A stretch of 64,000 nucleotides of DNA from Flavobacterium salmonis (GCF_903819435.1 NZ_CAIJDP010000069.1:1-64000); one strand, 5' to 3'; shown: positions 51,760 to 61,522, numbered from the stretch's first letter. Notes: generated from the letters alone by a model not told the origin. Translations and numbers: made by a program.

Positions 51760-54246
51760 TTAATCTAAAACATTCAGAATCTTCAAACCAAAAATAACTC
51801 CGTTCTGCTGGATTCCGCTTTGGTACGAATGAACATAATCAACCCGGAACAATTTAAATTTACCAAAACCTAAATTATCTAAACCAACTGTGAACTCAGA
51901 ATAAGGATTTCTGTCCGGAAGTGCCAATGAATGAAAGCCAATATTCATAGTTGATTTTAAAAGATTGATCAGCGGGATTTTATTAGTTAAAAATCCCATG
52001 TCATTGTGTTCTAAATGTATTTCAAGATAGCGGTCATTTGTACTGTTTGAGTAGTAGGGCATTAAGTTGAAAACATTCAGATAACGATCTGTTGTGCCAA
52101 TATGAGTCTGGTTTCCGTTAAAATGCCTGTAATCGATAAAAGAAATATTTTTAGCATTAAAGAATTTTCCGGCTCTGAAATTCATCCCCAGAATCCCTTT
52201 GTTTCCCAGTGATAAATCATACTGAATAGAAGCACCGATTCTTTCGAATTCATATTTTTTCTCGCTTGCTGCAAAGGCTTTCTCCAGTACAAGAAAAATG
52301 GTTGGATATTTATCGTTTTTAAAGTTATATCTTCCGTCAGGTCTTGAGATATATTTATTTCCAAAGTTAATCCTGGCTGTAAGGTTAGTTTTGAATAAAT
52401 GGTGCTGATCAAAAGAAGATGTGAAATTTTCCGGCGCGAGAGGGTTGTTTGATGAATAAACATCATTTTTACTAAAAAAAGAATAATCTGTTGTGTTAAA
52501 AAGTGATTTTCTTTGTTCATAGGCTATTTTACCATTTAGATTGATTCCGTTTGCAATATCCTGAGTATAGTTAAGCTGAGCAAATTCCAAATTATACAAT
52601 TTCATATAATTGTCTTTAAAAAATAAAGAGCTTACAGAATTGACAATTTTCTTTATGGGGTCAGTGCCATTAAATTGTGCCGTTTTTGTTCCTCCCGAAG
52701 CCGAAATTGCAGCATAATTTACCGTGTTAAACCGATGTGTGAATTCGCCAATAATGCGAAGACGTTCATCAGAAAATCCATAATTGAAAATTGTATTTAT
52801 TGAAGTGCTTTTGCCGTTTTCTTCATTCCATTTTTTAAATGAAAAACCAGAATCTAAATTAAAGCCCTGTACTGTATTGAAACTTAAAGAAGTCAGGTTT
52901 AGTAAACCTTCATATTTAAAAGAATACTTTTTGAACGTGTTTTTGTAATCATAGCCCTTCAGGATATCCCAAACTTTAAATTTGTTGTTTTTGGCATCAA
53001 CTGAATCTGTATATTTTTGGGATTTTCTAATGGTCTGAAGGCTGTCTTTTTTGATATAATCAGTACTTTCTTCAAGTGTTAAAGGAATCGGACGAATTTC
53101 ATTCCAGAACGAATTGTCTTTTTTATTAGCATTCAGGTCAAAAGCAACTATTTCGTTTCCAAATGTCTTCTTAGCAAAAGAAGACGGAAATTCATAATTA
53201 GAGTAAACATAATTAAACTGACCTGAAAATTTTATTCCAAAAGCACCTGCATTAAAAGAAAGTGTCTGTGCGTTTTTTGACCATATTTTATTTTGTGAAT
53301 TATAACTGAAAGTCTGTTTTAAATTCATTACTTCAGTAAATTCATTTTTCGCCCTGTAGCCTTTTATATCAAAATCAACTGCATAAATTGCAAAACTATC
53401 ATCGACAATGTAAATGTAACCTTCAAAAACAGGTTCTTTATCCCGCTTTGGAATTACTTTTATTTTATAAATCTGCTGTTTGTTATCGTCATAAAAACTT
53501 CCCTCCAGTTTATAGGTATAATAGCTCAAAGCATTTCCGGCAATAGGAGAGATAAGGTTAACATCAAATTCTAATGTGTTGTCATAAAAATCGTAGGTCG
53601 ATAATGCAGCAGTATTATAACTGAAGCCGTTGTTGTTTCCGGAGATTTTAGAAGCAACAATTGTTTCTTTTAATTTGTCAGGCTTTTGAAAAGTAATTTT
53701 AGAAATGGTTTCTGATAAATATAGAATTCCGGTACCGGTTGAATCCAGATTAGAAGACAAATCAGCGCCAAGGTCTATTTTTTGCCCTAGTATTTTTTTA
53801 GGCAGATCTTTAACTTTTAAAATTCCTTTTGAATAAAAGTCAGCATTAAAACGGGCTGTTTTTTCAGAATTTTCTTTTCTGTTTGCAATGGCATTTTTAA
53901 TAATTGCAGTTGCAGGATTGTTTTTTGGATCGATTATAACTTCATTTAATGCAAAACTTTCTTCCGACATTTTAACATCAAGTACGGCAGCTTTTGAATC
54001 TGAAGAAATAGCTATTTTTTGAGTTTTATAACCCATGTACTGAAAAACGATTTTGTTTTTGCCTGGTTCTTTTACATTCAACTGATACTGTCCAAGTTCA
54101 TTGGAGGTTGTACCGGAATATGTATTTTCTTCAAAAACAGATACAAAAGCCAGAGGACTTCCTTTTTCATCTGTTATGGTGCCTTTTATTTGGGCAAAAG
54201 TTGAAATTGAAAAAAATAAAAAGGCGAGTAAAATATAGTTTTTCAT
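51760..54246 (-). CDS. DUF5686 outer-membrane protein with CarboxypepD_reg domain
   Basis: An 828-residue exported protein (signal peptide about 1-18, ending TFAQ). A carboxypeptidase-regulatory-like beta sandwich (about 20-105: IKGTITDEKGSPLAFVSVFE). Then DUF5686, about 110-828, a beta-rich domain that ends in an outer-membrane barrel. Many charged beta strands such as DKYPTIFLVLEKAFAASEKK. The family sits in the outer membrane and is not characterised. It is convergent with the CDF gene; -7 box TATTTTTG lies 18 bp before the ATG. Confidence 0.88.
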   Translation of the reverse strand: MKNYILLAFLFFSISTFAQIKGTITDEKGSPLAFVSVFEENTYSGTTSNELGQYQLNVKEPGKNKIVFQYMGYKTQKIAISSDSKAAVLDVKMSEESFALNEVIIDPKNNPATAIIKNAIANRKENSEKTARFNADFYSKGILKVKDLPKKILGQKIDLGADLSSNLDSTGTGILYLSETISKITFQKPDKLKETIVASKISGNNNGFSYNTAALSTYDFYDNTLEFDVNLISPIAGNALSYYTYKLEGSFYDDNKQQIYKIKVIPKRDKEPVFEGYIYIVDDSFAIYAVDFDIKGYRAKNEFTEVMNLKQTFSYNSQNKIWSKNAQTLSFNAGAFGIKFSGQFNYVYSNYEFPSSFAKKTFGNEIVAFDLNANKKDNSFWNEIRPIPLTLEESTDYIKKDSLQTIRKSQKYTDSVDAKNNKFKVWDILKGYDYKNTFKKYSFKYEGLLNLTSLSFNTVQGFNLDSGFSFKKWNEENGKSTSINTIFNYGFSDERLRIIGEFTHRFNTVNYAAISASGGTKTAQFNGTDPIKKIVNSVSSLFFKDNYMKLYNLEFAQLNYTQDIANGINLNGKIAYEQRKSLFNTTDYSFFSKNDVYSSNNPLAPENFTSSFDQHHLFKTNLTARINFGNKYISRPDGRYNFKNDKYPTIFLVLEKAFAASEKKYEFERIGASIQYDLSLGNKGILGMNFRAGKFFNAKNISFIDYRHFNGNQTHIGTTDRYLNVFNLMPYYSNSTNDRYLEIHLEHNDMGFLTNKIPLINLLKSTMNIGFHSLALPDRNPYSEFTVGLDNLGFGKFKLFRVDYVHSYQSGIQQNGVIFGLKILNVLD

Positions 54247-54263
54247 GTAAGTGGGTTCTCTTA

Positions 54264-54271
54264 CAAAAATA
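54264..54271 (-). promoter_or_regulatory. -7 box of the DUF5686 gene
   Basis: TATTTTTG on the minus strand, 18 bp before the ATG at 54246. Confidence 0.45.
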
Positions 54272-54316
54272 AAACAAGTTGAATCTGTACTTATTAATAA
54301 TTTGTTAAATAATGCG

Positions 54317-54730
54317 CTATAAAAATGACTGAATAGCCAATTCGTAGCTTTTTAATCCAAATCCTAAAATAACACCTTTTGCATTTCCGGACAAATACGA
54401 CTGGTGTCTGAAGCTTTCACGTGCATAGGTATTTGAAATATGAACTTCAATAACAGGAGTTGTTACTGCTTTTATTGCATCGCCCAGACCAATTGAAGTG
54501 TGAGTGTAAGCACCTGCATTTAAAATAATTCCGTCGTATGTAAACCCGTATTCCTGAATTTTGCCAATTAGTTCTCCCTCAATATTACTTTGATAATAGG
54601 AAAGTTCAATATCAGGGAATTTCTGTTGAAGGGTTTCAAAATAATCTTCAAAAGTCTGGCTCCCGTAAACTTCAGGCTCTCTTTTTCCTAATAGATTCAG
54701 GTTGGGTCCGTTTATTATAGCAATTTTCAT
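54317..54730 (-). CDS. aroQ: 3-dehydroquinate dehydratase, type II
   Basis: A 137-residue enzyme of the shikimate pathway that makes 3-dehydroshikimate. Type II features: INGPNLNLLGKREPEVYGSQ at the start with Arg17 and Tyr22, the NAGAYTHTSIGLGDAI block, VEVHISNTYARESFRHQS with catalytic His. Forms dodecamers in the family. It sits upstream of the DUF5686 gene by 70 bp. Confidence 0.95.
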   Translation of the reverse strand: MKIAIINGPNLNLLGKREPEVYGSQTFEDYFETLQQKFPDIELSYYQSNIEGELIGKIQEYGFTYDGIILNAGAYTHTSIGLGDAIKAVTTPVIEVHISNTYARESFRHQSYLSGNAKGVILGFGLKSYELAIQSFL

Positions 54731-54858
54731 ATTTGAGTTTTGTTTAAAATTATAAAAACTGTCAATGCTGTCAGTTCAATTAACAACACTATTTTAATTG
54801 AATTTAATTGACAATGTGGTCGGTTTTACAATTATTATTTAATGTGGTAAAAATAAAA

Positions 54859-54890
54859 AAACCGTTCTAATTAAACAGAACGGTTTCTAT
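54859..54890 (-). terminator. Terminator of the porin-like gene
   Basis: A 10-bp stem (54859-54868 with 54877-54886), 8-nt loop. On the minus strand it is followed by a T-run, 22 bp past the stop at 54909. Confidence 0.8.
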
Positions 54891-54908
54891 AAACTATGTT
54901 ATATTTTT

Positions 54909-55469
54909 TTAGAACAAGAATCCGGCAGATAATTGTACTGTTGAGTTTTTAACATCAGCATTTTTTGAAGCTTCTGTTAATCCTAAACCATAACGACCCT
55001 GAATGAAAAGATTCTTTGTGATTTTAAATCCTAAACCTGCATTAACTCCAAATTCAAATGTTTCAGCATCTTCAACGTCAAAATCATTTTTTTCACTTAA
55101 TAAAAAGGAAGCTTGTGGACCTACTTCCAGACTGAATGAATCAGTCAGATAAATTTTTGCCATGACCGGAATTGATAGATAACCTAGTTCATTTTTAAAT
55201 TCAGTTACTGCATTTTTATAGCTTGCACCTTGTGTAGAGTATAAAAGCTCAGGCTGTACAGCAAATCTATCCAGTAATTTAATTTCTGCAACAAGTCCTG
55301 CATGGTAGCTTGTGATGCCTTCTTTATTAAAGTCCTCACCTTCAAAAGTTGCATCTCCGGTTTGATTTGCAAAGTTTACCCCTGCTTTTACCCCAATTTT
55401 TAATAATTGTGCCTGAATTGAAGCTGATGATGCGATCATAAATGTTATCGCTAAAATTATCTTTTTCAT
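54909..55469 (-). CDS. Outer-membrane beta-barrel (porin-like, PorT-type)
   Basis: A 186-residue exported barrel protein. Signal peptide about 1-20 (ends SIQAQ), then LKIGVKAGVNFANQTGDATF typical of small flavobacterial eight-strand barrels (OMP_b-brl_2). Alternating strands run to ...VQLSAGFLF with Phe at the end, needed for barrel assembly. Substrate unknown. Divergent from the similar gene at 55814 with a 344-bp promoter region between them. Confidence 0.88.
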   Translation of the reverse strand: MKKIILAITFMIASSASIQAQLLKIGVKAGVNFANQTGDATFEGEDFNKEGITSYHAGLVAEIKLLDRFAVQPELLYSTQGASYKNAVTEFKNELGYLSIPVMAKIYLTDSFSLEVGPQASFLLSEKNDFDVEDAETFEFGVNAGLGFKITKNLFIQGRYGLGLTEASKNADVKNSTVQLSAGFLF

Positions 55470-55569
55470 ACTATTAATTTTAAGTTTTGATTAATACAAA
55501 ATAACACAAATGAAAACTCAGTATTTTTATATTTATTGTTTTTTGGGTTTCATAATTTCCATTTTAGAA

Positions 55570-55659
55570 AAATTGTGAGAAAAAAAATGTTTTTTTTACT
55601 AATTGAACGAAAATTACTCACAATTTAGTCTCTTTTTTTATATCACTAATTTTAGTGAT
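55570..55659. promoter_or_regulatory. Two inverted repeats between divergent barrel genes
   Basis: AAATTGTGAG (55570-55579) and CTCACAATTT (55617-55626) are a 10-bp inverted pair. Then ATCACTAA / TTAGTGAT (55642-55649, 55652-55659) is an 18-bp palindrome with a 2-bp centre. Both lie between the porin-like and barrel genes and could be operators for either. No regulator gene is adjacent. Confidence 0.4.
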
Positions 55660-55749
55660 TTTTAAATAGCTAATTATTTGAAAAATAACATTTTGATTCT
55701 TTTAACAAGATTATTTATAACAAAATATAATAATTATTTTACAATTTAA

Positions 55750-55782
55750 TTTGGTTTATTGAGTTTTTATAACATAGATTTG
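55750..55782 (+). promoter_or_regulatory. Promoter of the gene at 55814
   Basis: TTTG (55750-55753), 21 bp, TAGATTTG (55775-55782). The ATG follows 31 bp later. Confidence 0.6.
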
Positions 55783-55813
55783 CGCCATTAATTAATTTTA
55801 ATTTTAAAAAAAA

Positions 55814-56398
55814 ATGAAAAAAATTGTTTTATCAATGGTTGCTGTTTTAGCATTTGGATTTGCAAATGCACAAGAATCTACAGGAAAAGGATTCTCTAAA
55901 GGAGATATTTTTATTTCTGGATCTGTTAGTATTGCTTCAGAAAAAACTGGTGATGAGAAAGCTACAGGTTTTACAATTGAGCCAAAAGTTGGTTTCTTTG
56001 TGACTGAAAACATTGCAATTGGTGGAAAATTAGGTTTTGGTTCTTTGAAAGCTGAAGACGCTGGTGGAGATACTCAGGATTTAGCATCATTAACTGTTGG
56101 AGCTTTTGGTAGATATTACTTTACTCCAGCTTCAGACTTCTCTTTATTTGGAGAACTAGGTGTTGATTACAGCTCAATAGATGACAAATTAGATGATTTT
56201 AAAGCAAATGAAATTGGTGCTAACTTAGGTTTAGGTTTAAGCTATTTCGTATCTAGTAACTTTGCAATCGAAGCTACATGGGCTGGATTAGGTTACACTA
56301 CAAATGATAATGGTGGAGACGGAGCAGAAAAAACTAATTCTTTTGGTTTAGGTGCTGATTTAAGTTCAATCAACTTTGGTCTTCTTTACAAATTCTAA
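55814..56398 (+). CDS. Outer-membrane beta-barrel protein
   Basis: A 194-residue exported barrel. Signal peptide 1-19 (ends FANAQ). Alternating strands typical of an eight-strand barrel: KGDIFISGSVSIASEKTGDE, NIAIGGKLGFGSLKAED, GRYYFTPASDFSLFGELG. The last residue is Phe (LLYKF), the signal for BAM assembly. Function in the family is structural or porin-like. Terminator directly follows. Confidence 0.9.
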   Translation: MKKIVLSMVAVLAFGFANAQESTGKGFSKGDIFISGSVSIASEKTGDEKATGFTIEPKVGFFVTENIAIGGKLGFGSLKAEDAGGDTQDLASLTVGAFGRYYFTPASDFSLFGELGVDYSSIDDKLDDFKANEIGANLGLGLSYFVSSNFAIEATWAGLGYTTNDNGGDGAEKTNSFGLGADLSSINFGLLYKF

Positions 56399-56418
56399 TT
56401 TGTATTTAAACTTATATG

Positions 56419-56447
56419 AAAACCTTCCCTAACCGGAAGGTTTTTTT
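56419..56447 (+). terminator. Terminator of the barrel gene
   Basis: A 10-bp stem (56419-56428 with 56435-56444), 6-nt loop, T-run. Confidence 0.9.
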
Positions 56448-56476
56448 ATGCTCAAAAATGTGTTTACTTTGTAAAG

Positions 56477-57373
56477 ATGAAATGGAATACCTATATTAAA
56501 GATTATCAGTCGTATTTGCGAATAGAAAGGGGTTTGTCAAAAAATACAATCGAAAATTATGGTTTCGATATTGAACGCTTATGTCTTTTTTTAGAATCCA
56601 ATCAAATAGAAGTGTCTCCAATAAAAATCTCAGATGAAACGGTTCAACAATTTATTTATTCAGTTTCAAGAGAAGTTAATCCGAGATCTCAGGCCCGAAT
56701 TATTTCAGGCTTAAAAAGTTTTTTTAATTATTTGGTTTTTGAAGATTACAGAACAGATAACCCGCTGGAATTAATAGAAGCTCCCAAAACAGGGCGTAAA
56801 TTGCCGGATACGTTGTCAGTTCAGGAAATAGATAATCTGATTGCAGCTATAGATTTAAGTTCGAACGAAGGGGAAAGAAACAGAGCGATGTTGGAAACGT
56901 TGTATGGTTGCGGACTTCGTGTTTCGGAATTGGTGACCTTAAAAATTTCAGACCTCTTTTTTGAAGAAGGATTTATAAAAATTAGCGGAAAAGGAAATAA
57001 GGAACGTTTTGTTCCTATTGGTAATTTAACCCAAAAATATATTAACATTTATCAAAAAGAAGTTCGGGTAAATTTGAAAATAAAAAAAGGAAATGAAGAT
57101 ACTTTGTTTTTGAATCGTAGAGGAAATCAGCTTACACGTGCGATGATTTTTACCATCATTAAAGACTTAGCTGTAAAAATCGGCCTAAACAAAAATATCA
57201 GTCCGCATACTTTTAGACATTCTTTTGCGACACATTTATTAGAAAACGGTGCCGATTTAAGATCTATTCAGCTCATGCTCGGACATGAATCAATAACAAC
57301 AACTGAGATTTATGTTCATTTAGACAGAAGTTTCTTAAAAGATGTAATGCATGCTTTTCATCCCCGAAGATAA
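56477..57373 (+). CDS. xerD: Site-specific tyrosine recombinase XerD
   Basis: A 298-residue chromosomal recombinase that resolves dimers at dif during division, with XerC. Catalytic residues are Arg148 (GLRVSEL), Lys172, His244/Arg247 (HTFRH), His270 (LGHES) and Tyr279. N-terminal SAM-like DNA-binding part (about 1-90). The canonical Arg148 contrasts with the Ser of the mobile integrase at 545. Ends HAFHPR, the usual C-terminus that contacts the partner. Confidence 0.95.
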   Translation: MKWNTYIKDYQSYLRIERGLSKNTIENYGFDIERLCLFLESNQIEVSPIKISDETVQQFIYSVSREVNPRSQARIISGLKSFFNYLVFEDYRTDNPLELIEAPKTGRKLPDTLSVQEIDNLIAAIDLSSNEGERNRAMLETLYGCGLRVSELVTLKISDLFFEEGFIKISGKGNKERFVPIGNLTQKYINIYQKEVRVNLKIKKGNEDTLFLNRRGNQLTRAMIFTIIKDLAVKIGLNKNISPHTFRHSFATHLLENGADLRSIQLMLGHESITTTEIYVHLDRSFLKDVMHAFHPRR

Positions 57374-57501
57374 TTTTTTAAAGAAAAATTAGTTATTATT
57401 AGTGACTTTTTTAAAAAGGAATATTTTGAAATATTAAGGTTTCTTTTTTGCGGAAAGTTGTAGCCTCAAATTTAAATTAATTTAAACTTACACAAGTAAC
57501 T

Positions 57502-59025
57502 ATGGTTTTTGATTTAGATGAAAATACAGATTGTAATAATGTTAATGATTTTTATAAAAAATTGTTTGCTGAAATTCCTGATTTGATTTTTCAGTTTATT
57601 ATCGATGTTGATAATAATTATTCATTTCCATTATTTAGTAAATCAATTGAAGAAATATTTGAATTAAGTACGAGTGATTTTTTAAATAATATCAAATTTG
57701 CTATTTCTGAAAGAATCCATCCCTCAGATCGTGATTTGTTTTTTCAGTCATTTGTAAAAGCTAGAAAGCAAGTTTCCAGATGGGAAGTTGAATTTCGGGG
57801 AATATTGCCTGAAAAAGGCTTAAGATGGTTTAAAATCTCATCTAAATCCGAATTGTCTTCAGATGGCAAGGTGAGTTTTTTTGGGCATCTTTCGGATATT
57901 ACAGAGTTAAAAGATAAAGAATTGAAACTGCGTATTTCTGAAGAACGGTTTCAATTTGCTTTAGAAGCTTCTACAACCGGTGTTTGGGATTGGAATATGC
58001 TTACTAATAAAGTGTTTTATTCCTCTTTGTCTTTGAAGATTTTAGAGCTTGAATCGGCAGATGTACTTGATGATCCTGAACGTTGGGATCAGATTGTGCA
58101 TCCTGATGATTTACCGAAATATTATTCGGATATTCAGGATCACTTTGAGAATAAGATTCCTTATTACGAAAATTATCATCGCGTAATGACCTCAAGCGGA
58201 AATTATAAATGGATATTAGACAGAGGAAAAGTAATTGAACGAGATGAACAAGGAAAGCCTTTGCGTGTTATAGGGACCCATACTGATATATCTGTGCAAA
58301 AAGAAAAAGAGTTGGAGCTTATAAAAACGATGAAATTATATAGTGATCAAAATAGTCGATTGCTAAATTTTTCACACATTGTTTCGCATAATTTAAGTAC
58401 ACAGGCCGGTAATATTAAATCTATATTGGATTTTATTGATATTGATGAGAAAAAAGAAACGATAAAAGAGATGTTAATACATCTTAGAACAGTTTCTAAT
58501 GATTTGAATGATACTATTTTGAACTTGAATCAAATTGTTCAGATTCAGAGCAATATGAGTATAATTATCAAACCATTGAATTTGGTAGAATACATCAATA
58601 AAACAATTTCAACTATTAAGAATTTTAATTCCGAAACAAATGCAAATATTATAAACAACGTACCCGAATACGTAACGATAACTTTTAATCCGGCCTATCT
58701 TGAAAGTGTGCTTTTAAATTTTGTAACCAATGCGATCAGATATGCCCATCCAGACAGGAGTCCAATGATTATTTTCGATTATACTATAGAAAAAGAGGGG
58801 CATAAAGTTCTAAAAATAAAAGATAATGGTCTGGGGATTGATTTAGATGCATATGGTGACTTGTTGTTTGGAATGTATAGAACTTTCCATAAACATAAAG
58901 ATGCCAGGGGTATAGGCTTGCATATTACCAAAAATCAAATAGAAGCCATGAACGGAAAAGTCTTTGTTGAAAGTGAGGTTGGAGTGGGAACTGTGTTTAA
59001 AATTGTTTTTAATGATGAGTTGTGA
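57502..59025 (+). CDS. PAS-domain sensor histidine kinase
   Basis: A 507-residue kinase without membrane segments, so a soluble sensor. Two PAS domains (about 15-135 and 145-270) end in the PAC motifs VSFFGHLSDITELK and LRVIGTHTDISVQK. The dimerisation/phosphoacceptor helix holds FSHIVSHNLSTQAG with His296. The ATP domain shows N-box FVTNAIRYAHPD, G1 DNGLGID and G2 ARGIGLHITKN. The partner regulator is not adjacent. Such orphan kinases in Bacteroidota often sense light, redox or ligand through PAS; the signal is unknown. Confidence 0.92.
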   Translation: MVFDLDENTDCNNVNDFYKKLFAEIPDLIFQFIIDVDNNYSFPLFSKSIEEIFELSTSDFLNNIKFAISERIHPSDRDLFFQSFVKARKQVSRWEVEFRGILPEKGLRWFKISSKSELSSDGKVSFFGHLSDITELKDKELKLRISEERFQFALEASTTGVWDWNMLTNKVFYSSLSLKILELESADVLDDPERWDQIVHPDDLPKYYSDIQDHFENKIPYYENYHRVMTSSGNYKWILDRGKVIERDEQGKPLRVIGTHTDISVQKEKELELIKTMKLYSDQNSRLLNFSHIVSHNLSTQAGNIKSILDFIDIDEKKETIKEMLIHLRTVSNDLNDTILNLNQIVQIQSNMSIIIKPLNLVEYINKTISTIKNFNSETNANIINNVPEYVTITFNPAYLESVLLNFVTNAIRYAHPDRSPMIIFDYTIEKEGHKVLKIKDNGLGIDLDAYGDLLFGMYRTFHKHKDARGIGLHITKNQIEAMNGKVFVESEVGVGTVFKIVFNDEL

Positions 59026-59046
59026 TTTAAGGCTAAATCAGAAATA

Positions 59047-59080
59047 AAAAAAAACTTCTCAGCGATGAGAAGTTTTTTTT
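59047..59080. terminator. Bidirectional terminator
   Basis: A 15-bp stem (59047-59061 with 59066-59080) closes the tetraloop GCGA (a GNRA loop), A-run left and T-run right. Between the kinase (+) and rny (-). Confidence 0.9.
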
Positions 59081-59103
59081 TATTTTGAATATGTTTTGTG
59101 AAT

Positions 59104-60666
59104 TTATTTAGCAATGTTTACTGCTCGGGTTTCACGAATAACAGTTACTTTTACCTGACCAGGATATGTCATTTCTGTTTGAATTTTCTGTGAAATTTCG
59201 AAAGATAAATTAGCTGCATTTTCATCAGATACTTTTTCGCTTTCTACAATTACACGAAGTTCTCTACCGGCTTGAATTGCATAAGCATTTTTAACACCGC
59301 TGAATCCGTAAGCTACTTCTTCCAGATCTTTAAGACGTTGAATGTATGAATCTAAAACCTGACGTCTTGCGCCTGGTCTCGCACCGGAAATAGCATCACA
59401 AACCTGAATAATTGGGGAAAGTAATGATTTCATTTCGATTTCGTCGTGGTGAGCTCCAATAGCGTTGCAAACCTCTTCTTTTTCACCGTATTTCTCTGCC
59501 CATTGCATACCTAATAAGGCGTGTGGTAAATCGCTTTCAGTATCTGGAACTTTACCAATATCATGAAGTAAACCTGCTCTTTTAGCTAATTTAACATTCA
59601 GACCCAGTTCAGCTGCCATGATACCACAAAGTTTAGAAACTTCTCTGGAGTGTTGCAGTAAGTTTTGTCCGTAAGAAGAGCGGTATTTCATTCTTCCGAC
59701 AACTTTAATCAATTCAGGGTGTAAACCGTGAATTCCTAAGTCGATAACAGTACGTTTTCCAACTTCAATAATTTCGTCGTCGATTTGTTTTGCAGTTTTA
59801 GCAACAACTTCTTCGATTCTGGCTGGGTGAATACGTCCGTCAGTAACTAATTTGTGTAATGACAAACGGGCAATTTCTCTACGTACCGGATCAAAACATG
59901 AAAGAATAATAGCTTCAGGTGTGTCATCAACAATGATTTCAACGCCGGTTGCAGCTTCAAGAGCTCTAATATTGCGCCCTTCACGACCGATAATTCTACC
60001 TTTTACATCATCGGATTCAATGTTGAAAACAGAAACACAGTTTTCAACAGCCTCCTCTGTTCCAACTCTTTGGATAGTATTGATGATGATTTTTTTAGCT
60101 TCTTGCTGAGCAGTAAGTTTTGCCTCTTCAATTGTATCCTGAATGTGAGACATTGCTTTGCTTTTAGCTTCAGCTTTCAGGCCTTCTACTAATTGCTCTT
60201 TTGCTTCTTCGGCAGAAAGCCCCGAAATTACTTCCAATTGCTGTAGCTGACTTTTGTGTAGTTTATCAACTTCAGTTTGTTTTTTGTCGAGAAGTTCAAT
60301 TTTGTTATTATATTCTGCTGTTTTAGCTTCAAAATCATCATTTACTTTTTTAGCTTTTGATAATTCATTTGAAACCTGCGATTCTTTATCACGAACTCTT
60401 TTTTCAACTTCAGCTACTTTTTTGTCTCTGGATAAAATTACCTGCTCGTGTTCTGCTTTTAATTCGATAAATTTTTCTTTTGCCTGAAGAATTTTATCTT
60501 TTTTAATATTTTCAGCTTCTAAATTAGCGTCTTTTAAAATAGATGCAGCTTCTTTTTTAGCGTTTTTGATTAAGTTAGAAATATTGCTTTTTTCGATAAT
60601 TTTAGCTATCGCAAAACCAGCTGCAATGCCAACAATACCTGAAATAATGATCGTTATGATGTCCAT
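59104..60666 (-). CDS. rny: Ribonuclease Y
   Basis: A 520-residue membrane-anchored endoribonuclease that starts mRNA decay. N-terminal membrane helix (residues 1-21: [20 protein letters not shown]), a long coiled coil (about 25-195), a KH RNA-binding domain (about 205-275, [19 protein letters not shown]), and an HD hydrolase domain (about 330-430) with metal-binding [13 protein letters not shown] and [11 protein letters not shown]. Its normal length and order match. It stands 3' of the 6S RNA on the same strand. Confidence 0.97.
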   Translation of the reverse strand: MDIITIIISGIVGIAAGFAIAKIIEKSNISNLIKNAKKEAASILKDANLEAENIKKDKILQAKEKFIELKAEHEQVILSRDKKVAEVEKRVRDKESQVSNELSKAKKVNDDFEAKTAEYNNKIELLDKKQTEVDKLHKSQLQQLEVISGLSAEEAKEQLVEGLKAEAKSKAMSHIQDTIEEAKLTAQQEAKKIIINTIQRVGTEEAVENCVSVFNIESDDVKGRIIGREGRNIRALEAATGVEIIVDDTPEAIILSCFDPVRREIARLSLHKLVTDGRIHPARIEEVVAKTAKQIDDEIIEVGKRTVIDLGIHGLHPELIKVVGRMKYRSSYGQNLLQHSREVSKLCGIMAAELGLNVKLAKRAGLLHDIGKVPDTESDLPHALLGMQWAEKYGEKEEVCNAIGAHHDEIEMKSLLSPIIQVCDAISGARPGARRQVLDSYIQRLKDLEEVAYGFSGVKNAYAIQAGRELRVIVESEKVSDENAANLSFEISQKIQTEMTYPGQVKVTVIRETRAVNIAK

Positions 60667-60687
60667 GTTTGTTAAAATTTATATATA

Positions 60688-60850
60688 AAAAAGCCTACAT
60701 TAATTGCTTGAATAAACTCGTAAAGACAAGTTTTGAGCTAACTCACTGTTCAAGTTTCCAAGCCGAAGCATGGCATACTATAGTAGCGACGATTTGCTCA
60801 TTCTAAATTGTTAGTGTTGAGTTTACCAATTGTGAACTAATGTAGGCAGT
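60688..60850 (-). ncRNA. ssrS: 6S RNA (6S-Flavo type)
   Basis: On the minus strand, transcription starts near 60850 and ends in a T-run by 60688. The closing stem pairs GCCTACATTAGTT (60847-60835) with AATTAATGTAGGC (60705-60693), with one mismatch, and six Ts follow. Between them lies a long, imperfect, rod-like fold with a large open middle and an inner hairpin round CCATGC-TTCG-GCTTGG. Location just 3' of zapA is the same as in gammaproteobacteria. The RNA binds the RNA polymerase housekeeping holoenzyme and inhibits it in stationary phase. The 5' end is approximate. Confidence 0.85.
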
Positions 60851-60874
60851 ATCTTAGTTTCGTGTAAAGAACGT

Positions 60875-61168
60875 TTAATTTTCGAGATATTGATCTAAAA
60901 GCGAATTTAATCTTTTAATTCTTTTGATAGTTTCTTCGCCATCAATAGTATTGTCAATTTGTTTTTGTTCTACTTGTGATGCAAATTGCAGGGCACACAT
61001 AGCCAATACATCTTGTTTGTCGCGAACTGCGTAATTTTCTTCGAACTGCTTAATCATAGCATCAATTTTTTTAGAAGCACTTCTAAGTCCTTCTTCCTGA
61101 GCAGGCTCAACCGTTAACGGGTAAATTCTGTCTGCAACTGATATTTTAATTTTAAGCTTTCCGTCCAT
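60875..61168 (-). CDS. zapA: Cell division protein ZapA
   Basis: A 97-residue ZapA-like protein that promotes FtsZ bundling at the division site. N-terminal KLKIKISVADRIYPLTV and the helix AQEEGLRSASKKIDAMIKQF; the rest is a coiled coil. It lies 5 bp downstream of the coiled-coil gene at 61174 on the same strand, and directly upstream of 6S RNA, as in enterobacteria. Confidence 0.92.
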   Translation of the reverse strand: MDGKLKIKISVADRIYPLTVEPAQEEGLRSASKKIDAMIKQFEENYAVRDKQDVLAMCALQFASQVEQKQIDNTIDGEETIKRIKRLNSLLDQYLEN

Positions 61169-61173
61169 ATTTA

Positions 61174-61464
61174 CTAATCTGATAGTTGTGCAATACAGTA
61201 ATCAATTTCGCGAATTAATGAATTTATTTTAAGCTTTGTCTCTCTCTTGTTGTTGTCGCTGCCGAGCAACGAATTGGCTATCTTAAGTGTTTCATATTGC
61301 TTATTCAAAGCTTCAATTTCTTCAGATTGTTTCTGGATAATTTGCACAGCTTTGTTTAGTTCTAATCGTAAATCCTGATTGTTCTTCTCTAAAGTTTTTG
61401 ATTTTGCAAAAAGCTTTTCGACTTTATATTCAAGAGTATCAATTATTTCAGCAATTACACTCAT
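61174..61464 (-). CDS. Coiled-coil protein upstream of zapA
   Basis: A 96-residue, almost fully helical coiled-coil protein (LEYKVEKLFAKSKTLEKNNQ, then KQSEEIEALNKQYETLK). Hydrophilic, no signal peptide. In position and shape it is like ZapB, but a clear family match was not seen, so no symbol is given. With 5 bp to zapA it is co-transcribed and probably acts in division. Confidence 0.8.
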   Translation of the reverse strand: MSVIAEIIDTLEYKVEKLFAKSKTLEKNNQDLRLELNKAVQIIQKQSEEIEALNKQYETLKIANSLLGSDNNKRETKLKINSLIREIDYCIAQLSD

Positions 61465-61492
61465 TATAAATCCTTTTCATTACTTAATCCTA

Positions 61493-61522
61493 CAAAGTTA
61501 ATATTCCTTTTTATTAATGCAA
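61493..61522 (-). promoter_or_regulatory. Promoter of the coiled-coil/zapA/6S operon
   Basis: On the minus strand TTG (61522-61520), 19 bp, TAACTTTG (61500-61493), 28 bp before the ATG at 61464. Good match in boxes and spacing. Confidence 0.65.
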
